From contig JANQHK010000094.1 in the NCBI GenBank assembly GCA_028282685.1, positions 28,064-92,063 of the forward strand: a DNA stretch of 64,000 nucleotides, given 5' to 3'. Below, one piece after another: positions 18,550 through 27,194 of the stretch (within the stretch, counting starts at the first letter, position 1; the number at the start of each line of letters is the position of its first letter). A program made the translations under genes and the position numbers. Under the pieces are notes generated by a model. It was not told where the DNA came from, ran no database searches, and was given only the letters and a program-made list of their open reading frames with translations. This stretch comes from Phycisphaeraceae bacterium (GTDB lineage: Bacteria; Planctomycetota; Phycisphaerae; Phycisphaerales; Zrk34).

Positions 18550-19008
18550 ATGGGGCTGATGCTGATGGCCAAAGCCACCGGTCCACACCTGGTCGAGTGC
18601 TACCTGTGCGGCCACCGTTTCGAGGTGGGCGCGCGGACCATGTCGACCAACTGTCCCGGATGCAACAAGCCGGTGATCGTCGAGGATGTGGTGGTCAAGG
18701 GATACAAACCCGTCAAGCGATTGCAGACGTGCGGTCGGCTGGTCATCCAGCGCGGCGGGCGCGTCGTGGCCGAGCGGATCGAAGCCCACAAAGGCATCGA
18801 GTGCAACGGCGCGCTGCACGGCGAGGCCTTGAGCGGAGGCCCGGTCTTGCTCGGGGCCAAGGCCGAATGGAAAGGCGATTGCCGCGCCCCGGTGCTGCGG
18901 ATAAAAAAGGGGGCGGTGATTCTGGCCGGGCGCTTTTGCGTTCCCGAAGATCCGCTTCAACTGTCGGACCTGCACGAGCAGAACGCCCGACGCCTGACTG
19001 AACCGTAG
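18550..19008 (+). CDS. Zinc-ribbon protein with a bactofilin-like domain
   Basis: 152 residues. The N-terminal zinc ribbon has CYLCGH and CPGCNK (two CxxC pairs, about 18-44), followed by a beta-repeat region resembling bactofilin (LVIQRGGRVVAERIEAHKGIECNGALHG). It directly follows the bactofilin gene, so co-polymerisation or regulation of that filament is a reasonable inference. The start may be any of three in-frame ATGs at 18550, 18562 and 18568. Confidence 0.75.
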   Translation: MGLMLMAKATGPHLVECYLCGHRFEVGARTMSTNCPGCNKPVIVEDVVVKGYKPVKRLQTCGRLVIQRGGRVVAERIEAHKGIECNGALHGEALSGGPVLLGAKAEWKGDCRAPVLRIKKGAVILAGRFCVPEDPLQLSDLHEQNARRLTEP

Positions 19009-19016
19009 GAGCCACC

Positions 19017-19568
19017 ATGCCCATTCCCCGTATCCGCCTGGAACAGGCGGTGTTGCTGCTGGTCGATATGCAGGAAAAATTCGTCCCTCACATCGCCGAC
19101 TGGGACCGCGTTTTACAGCGGTGCACGGTGATGGTGCAGGGTTGCGTGGCGCTGGGAATTCCCATCCTCGTCACTGAGCAATACCCCAAGGGGCTGGGCC
19201 CCACGGTCGGTGAATTACGCCGGCATTTACCTTCCGACCAGCCGATCCAGAGCAAGCTGAAATTTTCCGCCTACGTGGAGGCGATTCGCAAACAATTGGC
19301 CGACCTCAGCCGCAGGACGGTGTTGCTGTGCGGCATCGAAACGCACGTTTGCGTACTGCAGACCGCCCTGGATCTAACAGAATCCGGCTACCAGACGGCA
19401 TTAATCGCCGATGGCTCCAGCTCCCGCCGAATTGATGATAAGTCGTTGGCAATAAACAGAATGCGCGAAATCGGCGTCGTTATTTCTTCCGCGGAATCCG
19501 CCCTTCTGGAGATGGTTCACGAGGCGGGAACCGAGAGATTTGAGAAAATCAGGCCTATTATCCGCTGA
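19017..19568 (+). CDS. Isochorismatase-family cysteine hydrolase
   Basis: 183 residues with the family triad: Asp17 (LLVDMQEKF), Lys82 (KLKFSAY) and nucleophile Cys112 (GIETHVCV). Members hydrolyse amide or related bonds (nicotinamidase, N-carbamoyl compounds, isochorismate). This one looks closest to the broad ISOC/YcaC-like group, and the substrate cannot be named. It lies nine bases after the zinc-ribbon gene, probably the third gene of that transcript. Confidence 0.88.
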   Translation: MPIPRIRLEQAVLLLVDMQEKFVPHIADWDRVLQRCTVMVQGCVALGIPILVTEQYPKGLGPTVGELRRHLPSDQPIQSKLKFSAYVEAIRKQLADLSRRTVLLCGIETHVCVLQTALDLTESGYQTALIADGSSSRRIDDKSLAINRMREIGVVISSAESALLEMVHEAGTERFEKIRPIIR

Positions 19569-19690
19569 CGTTTACGAGGCAGAAAATGCCACTAACCGTT
19601 TTTTTTAACTTGCCATCGGGGGTAAGCTCCGGTTAGCTTGTTATTAACGAAAGGTCAGGAACACCCACACCTTCCCCTCAGGAGCCGCTC

Positions 19691-19864
19691 ATGCAATCCT
19701 ACGAGAACCTCAAGGCATTGGTGGCATCGGCTGAAGAGGACATCCGCAAGGCCGAAGGCGGTAACAAAGCCGCCGGCACGCGGGCCCGCAAGCTGATGCA
19801 GGACATCAAGGCTGCTTCACAAGCCGTTCGCGTGGAAATCCTGGAATTGCGCGAAGGCAATTGA
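19691..19864 (+). CDS. Histone H1-like Hc1-type small basic protein
   Basis: 57 residues, missed by length cut-offs. The sequence SYENLKALVASAEEDI, then KAEGGNKAAGTRARK, then an amphipathic helix (DIKAASQAVRVEIL) matches the Hc1-like family pattern of small Lys/Arg-rich helical proteins with a GNKAAGTRAR core, proposed to bind nucleic acid. AGGAG (19680-19684) six bases before the ATG is a good ribosome binding site. It is monocistronic, after a 122-bp gap. DNA binding is an inference from the family. Confidence 0.8.
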   Translation: MQSYENLKALVASAEEDIRKAEGGNKAAGTRARKLMQDIKAASQAVRVEILELREGN

Positions 19865-20020
19865 TCGGCCGTCTCGCGGTCGTTAATCTACCTCACCGTC
19901 GTTTTCAGGCCCCGCATCCACGGTCTGATTTTGTCTCGGTTTCAATGCCCGACGTTTCCGCGACTCATCGCCTCCGCGGGAACGGTGCGGCTGGTCGATC
20001 CCTGCCCCCGATGAGCTGCC

Positions 20021-20494
20021 ATGGCCCCGCAACTGATATTTGATCTTTCCCGTTTCGACCTGAACAAAATCATTCACGATGTGGAGCAGATTGAATCGGT
20101 CAATCCGCAGCGCGGCCACATGCGCCAGCTCGACGGCATCATCCACATGGATTTCGACGATGCCACCATCCTCGGCTTTAAGAATGTCCGCAAAGACGAA
20201 TTCTGGGTCTCCGGGCACATCCCCGGCCGACCGCTCTACCCCGGCGTGATGATGATCGAAGCGGCGGCGCAGATCTCGGCGTTCCTGATGAAAATGCACT
20301 CGCCGCACCTGGGATTCCTCGGCTTCCTGGGATGCGACGATGTGAAATTCCGCGGGCAGGTGATCCCCGGCGATCGGCTATACCTGCTCGGTAAGGAACT
20401 GAAGCGCAACCGACGGCGATTCATCTGCAACACCCAGGGCGTGGTCAACGGCAACCTTGTCTTCGAGGCCACGGTACAAGGCATGCCGATTTGA
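20021..20494 (+). CDS. FabZ-like 3-hydroxyacyl-ACP dehydratase (hotdog fold)
   Basis: 157 residues. The FabA/FabZ active-site motif SGHIPGRPLYPGVMMIE gives catalytic His66 and Glu80, and the following helix is typical of the hotdog fold. It may be the main fatty-acid dehydratase or a paralogue; the N-terminal 45 residues are longer than in many FabZ. It is followed 31 bp downstream by the UvrC-like gene, with no evident functional link. Confidence 0.85.
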   Translation: MAPQLIFDLSRFDLNKIIHDVEQIESVNPQRGHMRQLDGIIHMDFDDATILGFKNVRKDEFWVSGHIPGRPLYPGVMMIEAAAQISAFLMKMHSPHLGFLGFLGCDDVKFRGQVIPGDRLYLLGKELKRNRRRFICNTQGVVNGNLVFEATVQGMPI

Positions 20495-20525
20495 AACCGC
20501 CCGTTTGCGTCTGGGGACGTCATTG

Positions 20526-21686
20526 GTGACCGATCCGCACATCCAACCCTTCACCACCACCGACCCGCGTTTATCCCAGTCCCTACCGATCGATCCCGCC
20601 GAGCCGATCGAGCAGTGGCGCATGAAACTGCCCGGCAAGGGGGCGTGTTACCTGTTCAGCGATGGGGATGACCGTCCGGTGCTCATGGCCACGGTGGGGA
20701 ACCTGCGCAACGCGGTGCATCGACGCTTCACCCAGCCGGACGATGACGAACAACCCTCAAAGCGCATCGATTACCGCGCGGTGGTGCGGCATATCCGCTG
20801 GCGACCGACATTCAGCCGATTCGAGGCCGACTGGGTGTATCTGGAAACGGCGCGCCGCCTGATGCCCGCCGAACATCGGCGCTGGGTCGGAACCTGGCGT
20901 TGTCACTGGCTGGCGGTCGATCCCGATGAGCCCTTTCCCCGCTGGGGGGCGATCCGGCGCATTGCCGAACCCGCAGGACAGGTGCTGGGCCCCCTGCCCG
21001 ACGCCTCGGCGGCCCGGCGCTACATTGAAATGCTCGAAGACCTGTTCGATCTCTGCCGCTACCACGACATCCTCACCCAGGCCCCGCAGGGCAAGGCCTG
21101 TGCATACAAAGAAATGGGCAAATGCCCCGCGCCATGCGACGGGACGGTCTCCATGGGCCATTACCGTCAGCAGATCCGTGATTCCATTGCCTTCGCCACC
21201 GAGCCGTTGGAGCGGAGACAGCAGGCAATGCAACAGCAGATGCGCCGCGCTGCCGATGCACTGGATTTCGAACAGGCCGCACGGATCAAACAGCACACCG
21301 AACGGGCGCGCACCGCTTTGGCGCCGGCCTACCGCCACATGTTTCCCCTCGACCGGTTCCGCTATCTGTCGCTTCAACGCGGCAGCGGCAAGCGCAAGGT
21401 GCGTTGCTTTTACATCGACCCCACGGCCATCCACTTCCTCGGCGAGATGCAGCCCAAGCAACAGACCGAACAGATCGACTGGATGTTGCAGCAGATCGAG
21501 CATCGGCGACAGTCACCCACCACCCCCACCGCACCCACCCCACACATCGACAAGATCGCCGGCGAGCGCATCGGTCTGGCCGCCTGGCACCTGCTCCGCG
21601 ATGATGACAGGGAAGGTCGCTTCCTGCCGGCGGATCAATTGACTGTTGCAGTCATCCGCAAAACCATTGATGAGTTGACGCGGTGA
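20526..21686 (+). CDS. UvrC N-terminal-like protein (degenerate GIY-YIG plus UVR motif)
   Basis: About 386 residues. The first 90 align by eye with the UvrC/Cho GIY-YIG nuclease: KGACYLF in place of GCYL, but VLMATVG in place of YVGKA, so the second catalytic Tyr is gone. It keeps the family Cys/Pro block CAYKEMGKCPAPCDG (about 196-210) and a UVR helix pair (AADALDFEQAARIKQH). It lacks the C-terminal RNase H-like nuclease and HhH domains of full UvrC (about 600 residues). GTG 20526 is chosen because ATG 20457 lies inside the fabZ-like gene; TTG 20523 is adjacent. It may be a regulatory or non-catalytic UvrC relative. Confidence 0.75.
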   Translation: MTDPHIQPFTTTDPRLSQSLPIDPAEPIEQWRMKLPGKGACYLFSDGDDRPVLMATVGNLRNAVHRRFTQPDDDEQPSKRIDYRAVVRHIRWRPTFSRFEADWVYLETARRLMPAEHRRWVGTWRCHWLAVDPDEPFPRWGAIRRIAEPAGQVLGPLPDASAARRYIEMLEDLFDLCRYHDILTQAPQGKACAYKEMGKCPAPCDGTVSMGHYRQQIRDSIAFATEPLERRQQAMQQQMRRAADALDFEQAARIKQHTERARTALAPAYRHMFPLDRFRYLSLQRGSGKRKVRCFYIDPTAIHFLGEMQPKQQTEQIDWMLQQIEHRRQSPTTPTAPTPHIDKIAGERIGLAAWHLLRDDDREGRFLPADQLTVAVIRKTIDELTR

Positions 21687-21703
21687 TTTACAGAGCCCGA
21701 CTG

Positions 21704-22273
21704 TTATTGTGAATTGTCATTATCAGCCGGTTCGCCCGCCCCGCCGGTTTTCTGCTCGATGGTATTCAGCACGGCCTCGCCGCCTTGGTACTTGTAGTCA
21801 TCGATGGTGACTTTGCCCGGTTTGCCCTCGTGCTCGTAATGGACCACGGCGATTCCCTTGCTGTCCCAGCGCGACTTGTCGATGTTTTTCACCGAAGCGT
21901 AGGGAATCGTCTGCCCGCAGGCCCGGATACCCTGCTCATCGGCCGCCACCTTGTTTTTCATGCCGATGCCGATCCAGATCAACAGCCCCAGGCCGATCAC
22001 GCCACAGACTAACCCAATACCTTGTTGCGTCATGATGCTTTCTTCGGTGTGTCGTGTTTTGGGAATTGCGGTGGGCCAACCCTTTTCCTGGGCCAGGGGC
22101 TCCCAGGCGCCCGGATCATCTTTCACGTCCTCGTATGCTTGCCAGCGTTCGTTCTCCGCGGGGTAGCTCATCCAGCCGTCATAACTGAACCAGGCAGCGC
22201 CCACCACCATCATGACCGTCATCAGGCCGAATCGCATCAGCCAGGCATTCGATAAACCAGAAGAGGTTGGCAT
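21704..22273 (-). CDS. Two-helix membrane protein of unknown function
   Basis: 189 residues, hydrophobic segments at about 12-30 and 85-104 separated by a polar stretch, then a C-terminal domain (about 110-170) with beta-strand character (GIRACGQTIPYASVKNIDKSRWDSKGIAVVHYE), which resembles the small PH-like domains of bacterial membrane proteins. It converges with the UvrC-like gene and is preceded 12 bp upstream by a small gene on the same strand. Confidence 0.65.
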   Translation of the reverse strand: MPTSSGLSNAWLMRFGLMTVMMVVGAAWFSYDGWMSYPAENERWQAYEDVKDDPGAWEPLAQEKGWPTAIPKTRHTEESIMTQQGIGLVCGVIGLGLLIWIGIGMKNKVAADEQGIRACGQTIPYASVKNIDKSRWDSKGIAVVHYEHEGKPGKVTIDDYKYQGGEAVLNTIEQKTGGAGEPADNDNSQ

Positions 22274-22285
22274 GGAGGTGTTCCC

Positions 22286-22495
22286 CTACAGATGTTCCAG
22301 GTTGTTAATCGCATCGGCCCACCAGCGGGCAAACACCACGCGGGCTCCGGGCAAGCGCTGCAAAACTGCGAACCCACCCTCATCCACACGACGCGTGGGG
22401 ATGCGCGGCGCCGGCATGTTGGTATCCAAGGCCCACGTGAGCCAGGCGCTGGTCTGATCGATCATCATTTGATGTCGGTCATAGCTGTTTCGCAT
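22286..22495 (-). CDS. Small hypothetical protein
   Basis: About 69 residues from ATG 22495 (ATG 22522 gives 78). Rich in Trp and Arg, with no membrane segment or recognised motif (ends ARWWADAINNLEHL). Tight spacing to the next gene on the same strand and a coding-like composition support it. Moderate confidence that it is real. Confidence 0.5.
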   Translation of the reverse strand: MRNSYDRHQMMIDQTSAWLTWALDTNMPAPRIPTRRVDEGGFAVLQRLPGARVVFARWWADAINNLEHL

Positions 22496-22591
22496 GGTCT
22501 TATGATAGTTCGCACATGGCAATCGATCCGCACGGGCATCAGTATAATCATGACGGGCTGCCGATCCAAGCTCACGTTCCTTCGGCCGATA

Positions 22592-23137
22592 TCACGGCCC
22601 GGTCTTCTGCCGCCAGATGCCGCGTTCCGTGCTGCGCGCCCGTCTCTCCAGGCGGCCCATCCACCACTGCAAATCGTGCGGCGGATCGTCGGACGCAGGC
22701 GACAAGCCCTCGGCGACCACCCACTCGTTCAGCAATCGCCCATCCGGCAGATACGCCCACGCCCAGCAGGCCGACTCGTCCGGCGCCGACGTGTGACCCG
22801 CAACCAGCAGCAGGGTTTGCTCGGCGATTTGATGTTTAACCTGTTCGATGGATTGCGGATCGGCCGGGACATCGCCGCCCACACCGATCAGCCGCAGCGT
22901 GAATGTTTCCCGGGGGTTGTGCAGACGGGCGACTTGCAGCGTCGCCGGGTTGACGATGCGCACCACCCGCACCTCCACGCGATCGAACCGGCGGTGCTCG
23001 GCGATACGCATGGACGCAGCGAGAATCAGCGCTGTCGAAGCCAGCGCCAACACTCCAACCGCAGCGCGGCGGCGCCATGTCTGACGAGCCAGCCAGCGAC
23101 GCAAAGACATCGGTCGGTGAGTACGGGATACAGACAC
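22592..23137 (-). CDS. Membrane-anchored protein with a degenerate SNase-like fold
   Basis: 181 residues. A basic N-terminus and a hydrophobic segment (about 27-43) form an anchor. The rest follows the staphylococcal-nuclease pattern: RVVRIVNPATLQVARL, FTLRLIGVGG, then DGRLLNEWVVAEG and a final ERGIWR. The Arg of LRLIG is kept, but the Asp/Glu that normally follow (IGIDTPE) are replaced by GVGGD, so nuclease activity is doubtful. It lies three bases after the preceding membrane gene, in one operon. Confidence 0.7.
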   Translation of the reverse strand: MSVSRTHRPMSLRRWLARQTWRRRAAVGVLALASTALILAASMRIAEHRRFDRVEVRVVRIVNPATLQVARLHNPRETFTLRLIGVGGDVPADPQSIEQVKHQIAEQTLLLVAGHTSAPDESACWAWAYLPDGRLLNEWVVAEGLSPASDDPPHDLQWWMGRLERRARSTERGIWRQKTGP

Positions 23138-23140
23138 GTG

Positions 23141-23605
23141 CTAAACCGCCATCGCCTGCAAGCGCAACCAGCGCACCCCCGCCGCCATCGCCACCACCGT
23201 CACCCCCAGCGCCAGATTGATCGCCATCCACTGCGTCGGCTTGCGCTGCAATCGCCCCATGTCCTGCGCGAAAAGAATGATCAGTATGGTGATTGATCCC
23301 AGCACCTTCAGCCCCAGCAGCATGTGCACCATCATGTACATTTCCGGTTCGGGCTCTTTGAGTTTGACGTAGGTGCCCATGTTGCGCCACCAGTTGTAGA
23401 CGCCGGAGAGCAGGAGCAGGCCGATCGCCGGATGGAGCACGCGGTTGAATCGTTTGCGCGCCACGTCAATCAGCTTCGTGCGGAAATCGTCGTCGAGAAT
23501 GTGCAGCGACGGCGCCAAACCAAACAGGCCGTAGAGGATGCCGCCCAGCAGGGTGACGGCGCCCAGGATGTGGGCGATTCGCATGAGGATGTCAAGCCAG
23601 ATCAT
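23141..23605 (-). CDS. Four-helix membrane protein (CopD/DUF2269-like)
   Basis: 154 residues from ATG 23605, with four hydrophobic helices (about 5-28, 50-75, 88-112, 125-150). The first has RIAHILGAVTLLGGILYG and the second VLHPAIGLLLLSGVYNWW. The His residues within helices resemble haem- or copper-associated small membrane proteins such as CopD or DUF2269, but that is inference. Divergent from dciA. Confidence 0.65.
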   Translation of the reverse strand: MIWLDILMRIAHILGAVTLLGGILYGLFGLAPSLHILDDDFRTKLIDVARKRFNRVLHPAIGLLLLSGVYNWWRNMGTYVKLKEPEPEMYMMVHMLLGLKVLGSITILIILFAQDMGRLQRKPTQWMAINLALGVTVVAMAAGVRWLRLQAMAV

Positions 23606-23719
23606 GGTGCGCCTCCCGTAAGAACATGTTGCCGATACGTCCGGCCGATGATGCTTCCCGGCGATATGCAGTCTATTCGCCGCCATGCGTTCAGGCCAAT
23701 CCGTCCGTACAATGGAAGG

Positions 23720-24121
23720 ATGCACAACGAAGAATCCGGCGACAACCAGATCCACCGCCTGCGGCAATGGCGCAGCGGCCGTGAGCCCGACCAGTCGTTG
23801 AGCTTCATCAAAAAACTCTTTGATCGCCAGATCGCCCGGCCCCACAAGAAAGTCGCCAAGCTGGTGGCATTGTGGGAAAAGCATATCCCCCCGGAACTGG
23901 CCGCCCGAACCGCCCTGCTCAGTTATTCACGCGGCGTGCTGCGCGTGGAGGTGGCCGATTCCGCAACGCTCTATCAACTCGACCGCCTGCTGCGCAGTGG
24001 AGCCGAGCAGCAATTGCGACAGGCCTTCACCGGTTCCCTGCGCACCATCAAGCTCCAGCTCGGCCCGCCCGAACGATTCGGTAACGGCACGGATCCGACC
24101 GCCACGCCACCGCAACCATGA
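23720..24121 (+). CDS. dciA: DciA-family (DUF721) replicative helicase loader
   Basis: 133 residues. A basic N-terminus (FIKKLFDRQIARPHKKVAKLVALWEKHIPPELA) leads into the KH-like core (AARTALLSYSRGVLRVEVADSATLYQLDRL), typical of DUF721/DciA, which interacts with DnaB in bacteria lacking DnaC or DnaI. GGAAGG directly abuts the ATG, so the start is not certain; in-frame ATGs exist upstream (for example near 23666). The stop overlaps the next gene by ATGA. Confidence 0.8.
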   Translation: MHNEESGDNQIHRLRQWRSGREPDQSLSFIKKLFDRQIARPHKKVAKLVALWEKHIPPELAARTALLSYSRGVLRVEVADSATLYQLDRLLRSGAEQQLRQAFTGSLRTIKLQLGPPERFGNGTDPTATPPQP

Positions 24122-25725
24122 CCAGTCCATCGCCATTTACCGGAAAAATCTTCGGGATTGGATTGTCCCGCACCGGCACGCAGAGTCTGACCGCTGCGCT
24201 TCAGATGCTCGGATTCGATGCCGTGCACTGGCGCCAAACCGTCTGGTTTCTTGAATACGACTGGCACAGCATCCATCCACGAAAAAGTGATTTCGAAAAG
24301 CACCAGGCCTTTGCCGACACCCCGATCGCACTGACCTACAAAGAACTGGATGCCATGTTCCCCGGCTCCCGGTTCATCCTGACCACGCGGGATATCGACT
24401 CCTGGTGCGCCTCGGTAACCCGGCATATCGCGTATACCGCAAGAAACGATTGGACCCTTGCCGCAGACCTGATTCATACCGAACTCTACGGCGAAAAGCC
24501 GCTCGATGGTCCGTGTCTGCAAATCGCCTACGAAAAGCATCTGGCCGATGTGCGGATATATTTTCAGGATCGCCTCGATGACCTGCTTGTTCTGAATATC
24601 TGTAGCGGTGCGGGCTGGGAAGACCTCTGCCGATTTCTGGACTGCCCCGTACCCGCAGCCCCCTTCCCCCTCAAAGGACAAAGCTCAAAAAAAGAACCCG
24701 GAAAAAAGCGATCGCTACTCGTGCGCACGCGCAAGCGCATCAAGGCCGGTCTGACCAACTGGTATCCACGGTGGAGCCGGCCCAAGCCCAAACCGTTGAG
24801 CGAGATCGCTCTGAAGTATTCGAGCAACTGCGACAATCCCATCCTGCTGTTTTCCACGATACGCAACGAACGCGAGCGGCTCCCCGCATTCCTCGAATAT
24901 TATCGCGCGTTGAAAGTCGATCATTTTTTCATCGTCGACAACGATTCCACGGACAATGCGCAAGACTTTCTGCTCGATCAGTCCGACGTCTCGCTTTTTC
25001 ATACCACCGAGCCGTTTTCACAGAGCCAATGCGGCAATCGCTGGCGCAAAGAACTGGCCAGCCGATTCGCTCCCGGGTGCTGGTGTCTTTTCATCGATGC
25101 CGATGAATTGCTGATCTATCCACATGGGCCTTCGATCCCGTTGCCAACGCTCTGCGACTACCTGGATCGAGAAAAAACCACAGCCCTCTATTCCATTCTG
25201 CTCGACATGTACCCCGATGGCCCGCTCGAACAAGCCCACTTTAGCGCGAACGAAAAACCGTGGGAAACCTGCCCCATGTTCGAGTTGGATACGATCCGAC
25301 TCGGCCAGCAGGCCACCGGCGGCGTGCGCAGTCGCCTGTTTGATGTCGCGCCCTGCCTGTGCAAGTTTGTCCTTTTCAAGAACCTGCCCGGTGTCGAAAT
25401 CGCCGAAGGAGCGCATGTCCAGCGGGGAGCTATCCCCTCCGCACTGCGCGGGGCGGTTCTCCATTTCAAATTCGATCACACCTTCTGGGACAGCGCCGCA
25501 GAAGAAGCCCGCCGCAAACAACACTGGCAGGCCGGTGCGGAATACCAGAAGTACGCCCAGCAGATCACGCGCCTGAAGGAAACGAGTTTCGTCTATCCCG
25601 GCTCGCAACGCTTTCGCAATGCCGACCAATTGCGGCAACTGGGGCTGCTGCGCACGACGAAGGATTTTGAGAGTTTTGTCAACAATCTCCCCGGCCCGTG
25701 CCCTTTCCCCCAAGCACTCGTTTAA
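24118..25725 (+). CDS. Sulfotransferase-glycosyltransferase fusion
   Basis: 535 residues with two enzymatic halves. The N-terminal half (about 8-190) is a PAPS sulfotransferase: IGLSRTGTQSLTAAL is the 5'-phosphosulfate-binding loop, and FILTTRDIDSW fits the 3'-phosphate region. A basic linker (about 190-230) leads to a family-2-type glycosyltransferase (about 240-470): LLFSTIRNERERLPAFLEYY, FFIVDNDSTDNAQDFL and CLFIDADELLIYP with the DxD. A cytoplasmic enzyme that both transfers and sulfates sugar is inferred, perhaps for a sulfated exopolysaccharide. It overlaps dciA by four bases. Confidence 0.85.
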   Translation: MTSPSPFTGKIFGIGLSRTGTQSLTAALQMLGFDAVHWRQTVWFLEYDWHSIHPRKSDFEKHQAFADTPIALTYKELDAMFPGSRFILTTRDIDSWCASVTRHIAYTARNDWTLAADLIHTELYGEKPLDGPCLQIAYEKHLADVRIYFQDRLDDLLVLNICSGAGWEDLCRFLDCPVPAAPFPLKGQSSKKEPGKKRSLLVRTRKRIKAGLTNWYPRWSRPKPKPLSEIALKYSSNCDNPILLFSTIRNERERLPAFLEYYRALKVDHFFIVDNDSTDNAQDFLLDQSDVSLFHTTEPFSQSQCGNRWRKELASRFAPGCWCLFIDADELLIYPHGPSIPLPTLCDYLDREKTTALYSILLDMYPDGPLEQAHFSANEKPWETCPMFELDTIRLGQQATGGVRSRLFDVAPCLCKFVLFKNLPGVEIAEGAHVQRGAIPSALRGAVLHFKFDHTFWDSAAEEARRKQHWQAGAEYQKYAQQITRLKETSFVYPGSQRFRNADQLRQLGLLRTTKDFESFVNNLPGPCPFPQALV

Positions 25726-25760
25726 TCATGGGCCGCAATCGTGGATGCAACCAAACCACC

Positions 25761-26210
25761 ATGAGCACACTACCAATCCAGATCTTCACGATTGGCTTTT
25801 CGGGAAAGTCAGCAGAGCAGTTCTTCATGATTCTAAAAGAGGCAGGTGTTAAACGCGTATTGGATGTGCGACTACATAACAGTTCACAGTTGGCCGGCTA
25901 CACCAAGAGAAGCGATCTGCCGTTCTTTCTCAGATCAATCGTCGGCGCAGGATACGTCCATTTACCAGCGTTCGCTCCGACCAAGCAACTTCTCAACGGC
26001 TACAAGAAGAACGAATTTACCTGGACTGAATACGAGCGCGAGTATCAAGACATTATCGAGCGTCGGCAGCCGCATCGAGACCTCGAACCATCTGACATTG
26101 ATTTCGGCTGCATACTCTGCTCCGAACCCACGGCCGACCAATGCCATCGTCGGTTGGCCGCCGAATACCTACAACAGATTTGGCCGAATTTGACCATAAC
26201 GCATCTTTGA
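25761..26210 (+). CDS. DUF488-family protein
   Basis: 149 residues from ATG 25761. The family pattern is clear: FTIGFSGKSAEQFFMIL, VLDVRLHNSSQ, and a C-terminal CSEPTADQCHRRLAAEYL, matching the C-x(6)-CHR motif. The biochemical role of DUF488 is not established. More AT-rich than its neighbours, which might hint at transfer. Confidence 0.85.
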   Translation: MSTLPIQIFTIGFSGKSAEQFFMILKEAGVKRVLDVRLHNSSQLAGYTKRSDLPFFLRSIVGAGYVHLPAFAPTKQLLNGYKKNEFTWTEYEREYQDIIERRQPHRDLEPSDIDFGCILCSEPTADQCHRRLAAEYLQQIWPNLTITHL

Positions 26211-26447
26211 GTTTCCACATGCCTTGCCTGTAAACCGGCAAGATCATCCTGAGTAGTTCGTATCGGATTCTCCTATTCACAAATAAAAGATAGACTATCA
26301 AACGTCTCAGGCCTTCCGCCGAGCCGGGTGAAGTGGTAAAATCCGCTGTCGCGCTGGAAAAAGCGCTAGAACAGTAAAAACGCTCTGTGAAAACCCAAGA
26401 CGGCTATGGGCACAAGCCAAGCGATTTCAGAGCATTAGGAAAGTTTC

Positions 26448-26520
<73 letters not shown>

Positions 26521-26559
26521 TTGATGTCAGGGAAGGTCAAGCAGGTCTTGTGAGGGGGA

Positions 26560-27108
26560 TCATTCCGTTTTTGCGGGGTGCAATTTCAAAGATGCGGAGT
26601 TGATGCAGTAGCGTTGGCCGGTCGGCGGCGGACCGTCGTTGAAGACATGGCCGAGATGCCCGCCGCAGCGGGCACAGACGATTTCGGTGCGGATCATGCC
26701 GTGGCTGTGGTCGGACTGTTCGTTGATGTGCTTTTCGATGGACTGGAAGAAGCTGGGCCAACCGCAACCGGAATGAAACTTGGTTTCGGACTGGAACAGA
26801 GGCAGATCACAACCGGCGCAGTGGTAAGTGCCGGACGTTTGGGTATCGGTGTATTCGCCGGTGAAGGGGCGCTCGGTGCCCTTTTCGCGGAGGATGTGAT
26901 ACTGCAGCTCGGTCAGTTCCGCTTTCCACTGATCATCGGTTTTGGTCATCGGCTCAAGTGGCTGATCGTTGGCGCTCATGGCAGGTTGGCTCACGGAGGA
27001 ATGTTCGGGAGGGCAGGCGGTTTGGGTCGAACGATTCTCGCAGCCGCCGCAAAGCATGCCTATCAGCACAATGGCGGGCAACACGACGCAATCATGCGGA
27101 ATCTTCAT
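26560..27108 (-). CDS. msrB: Peptide-methionine (R)-S-oxide reductase, secreted or lipid-anchored
   Basis: 182 residues. The N-terminal hydrophobic segment (about 8-22) ends MLCGGCE, a lipoprotein-like though not perfect lipobox. The MsrB domain (about 55-178) has both zinc-binding pairs (CAGC and CARC), the signature SGCGWPSF, and the resolving/catalytic region RYCINSASL with the nucleophilic Cys. It repairs Met-R-sulfoxide in exported proteins. Monocistronic. Confidence 0.92.
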   Translation of the reverse strand: MKIPHDCVVLPAIVLIGMLCGGCENRSTQTACPPEHSSVSQPAMSANDQPLEPMTKTDDQWKAELTELQYHILREKGTERPFTGEYTDTQTSGTYHCAGCDLPLFQSETKFHSGCGWPSFFQSIEKHINEQSDHSHGMIRTEIVCARCGGHLGHVFNDGPPPTGQRYCINSASLKLHPAKTE

Positions 27109-27194
27109 GCATACATGGTAGGTTCGTTCGCACGCGCAATCGAGAGAACACAGACAACTCGGGGGAGATTAACCCTCACCATGAACGGCGGAGC

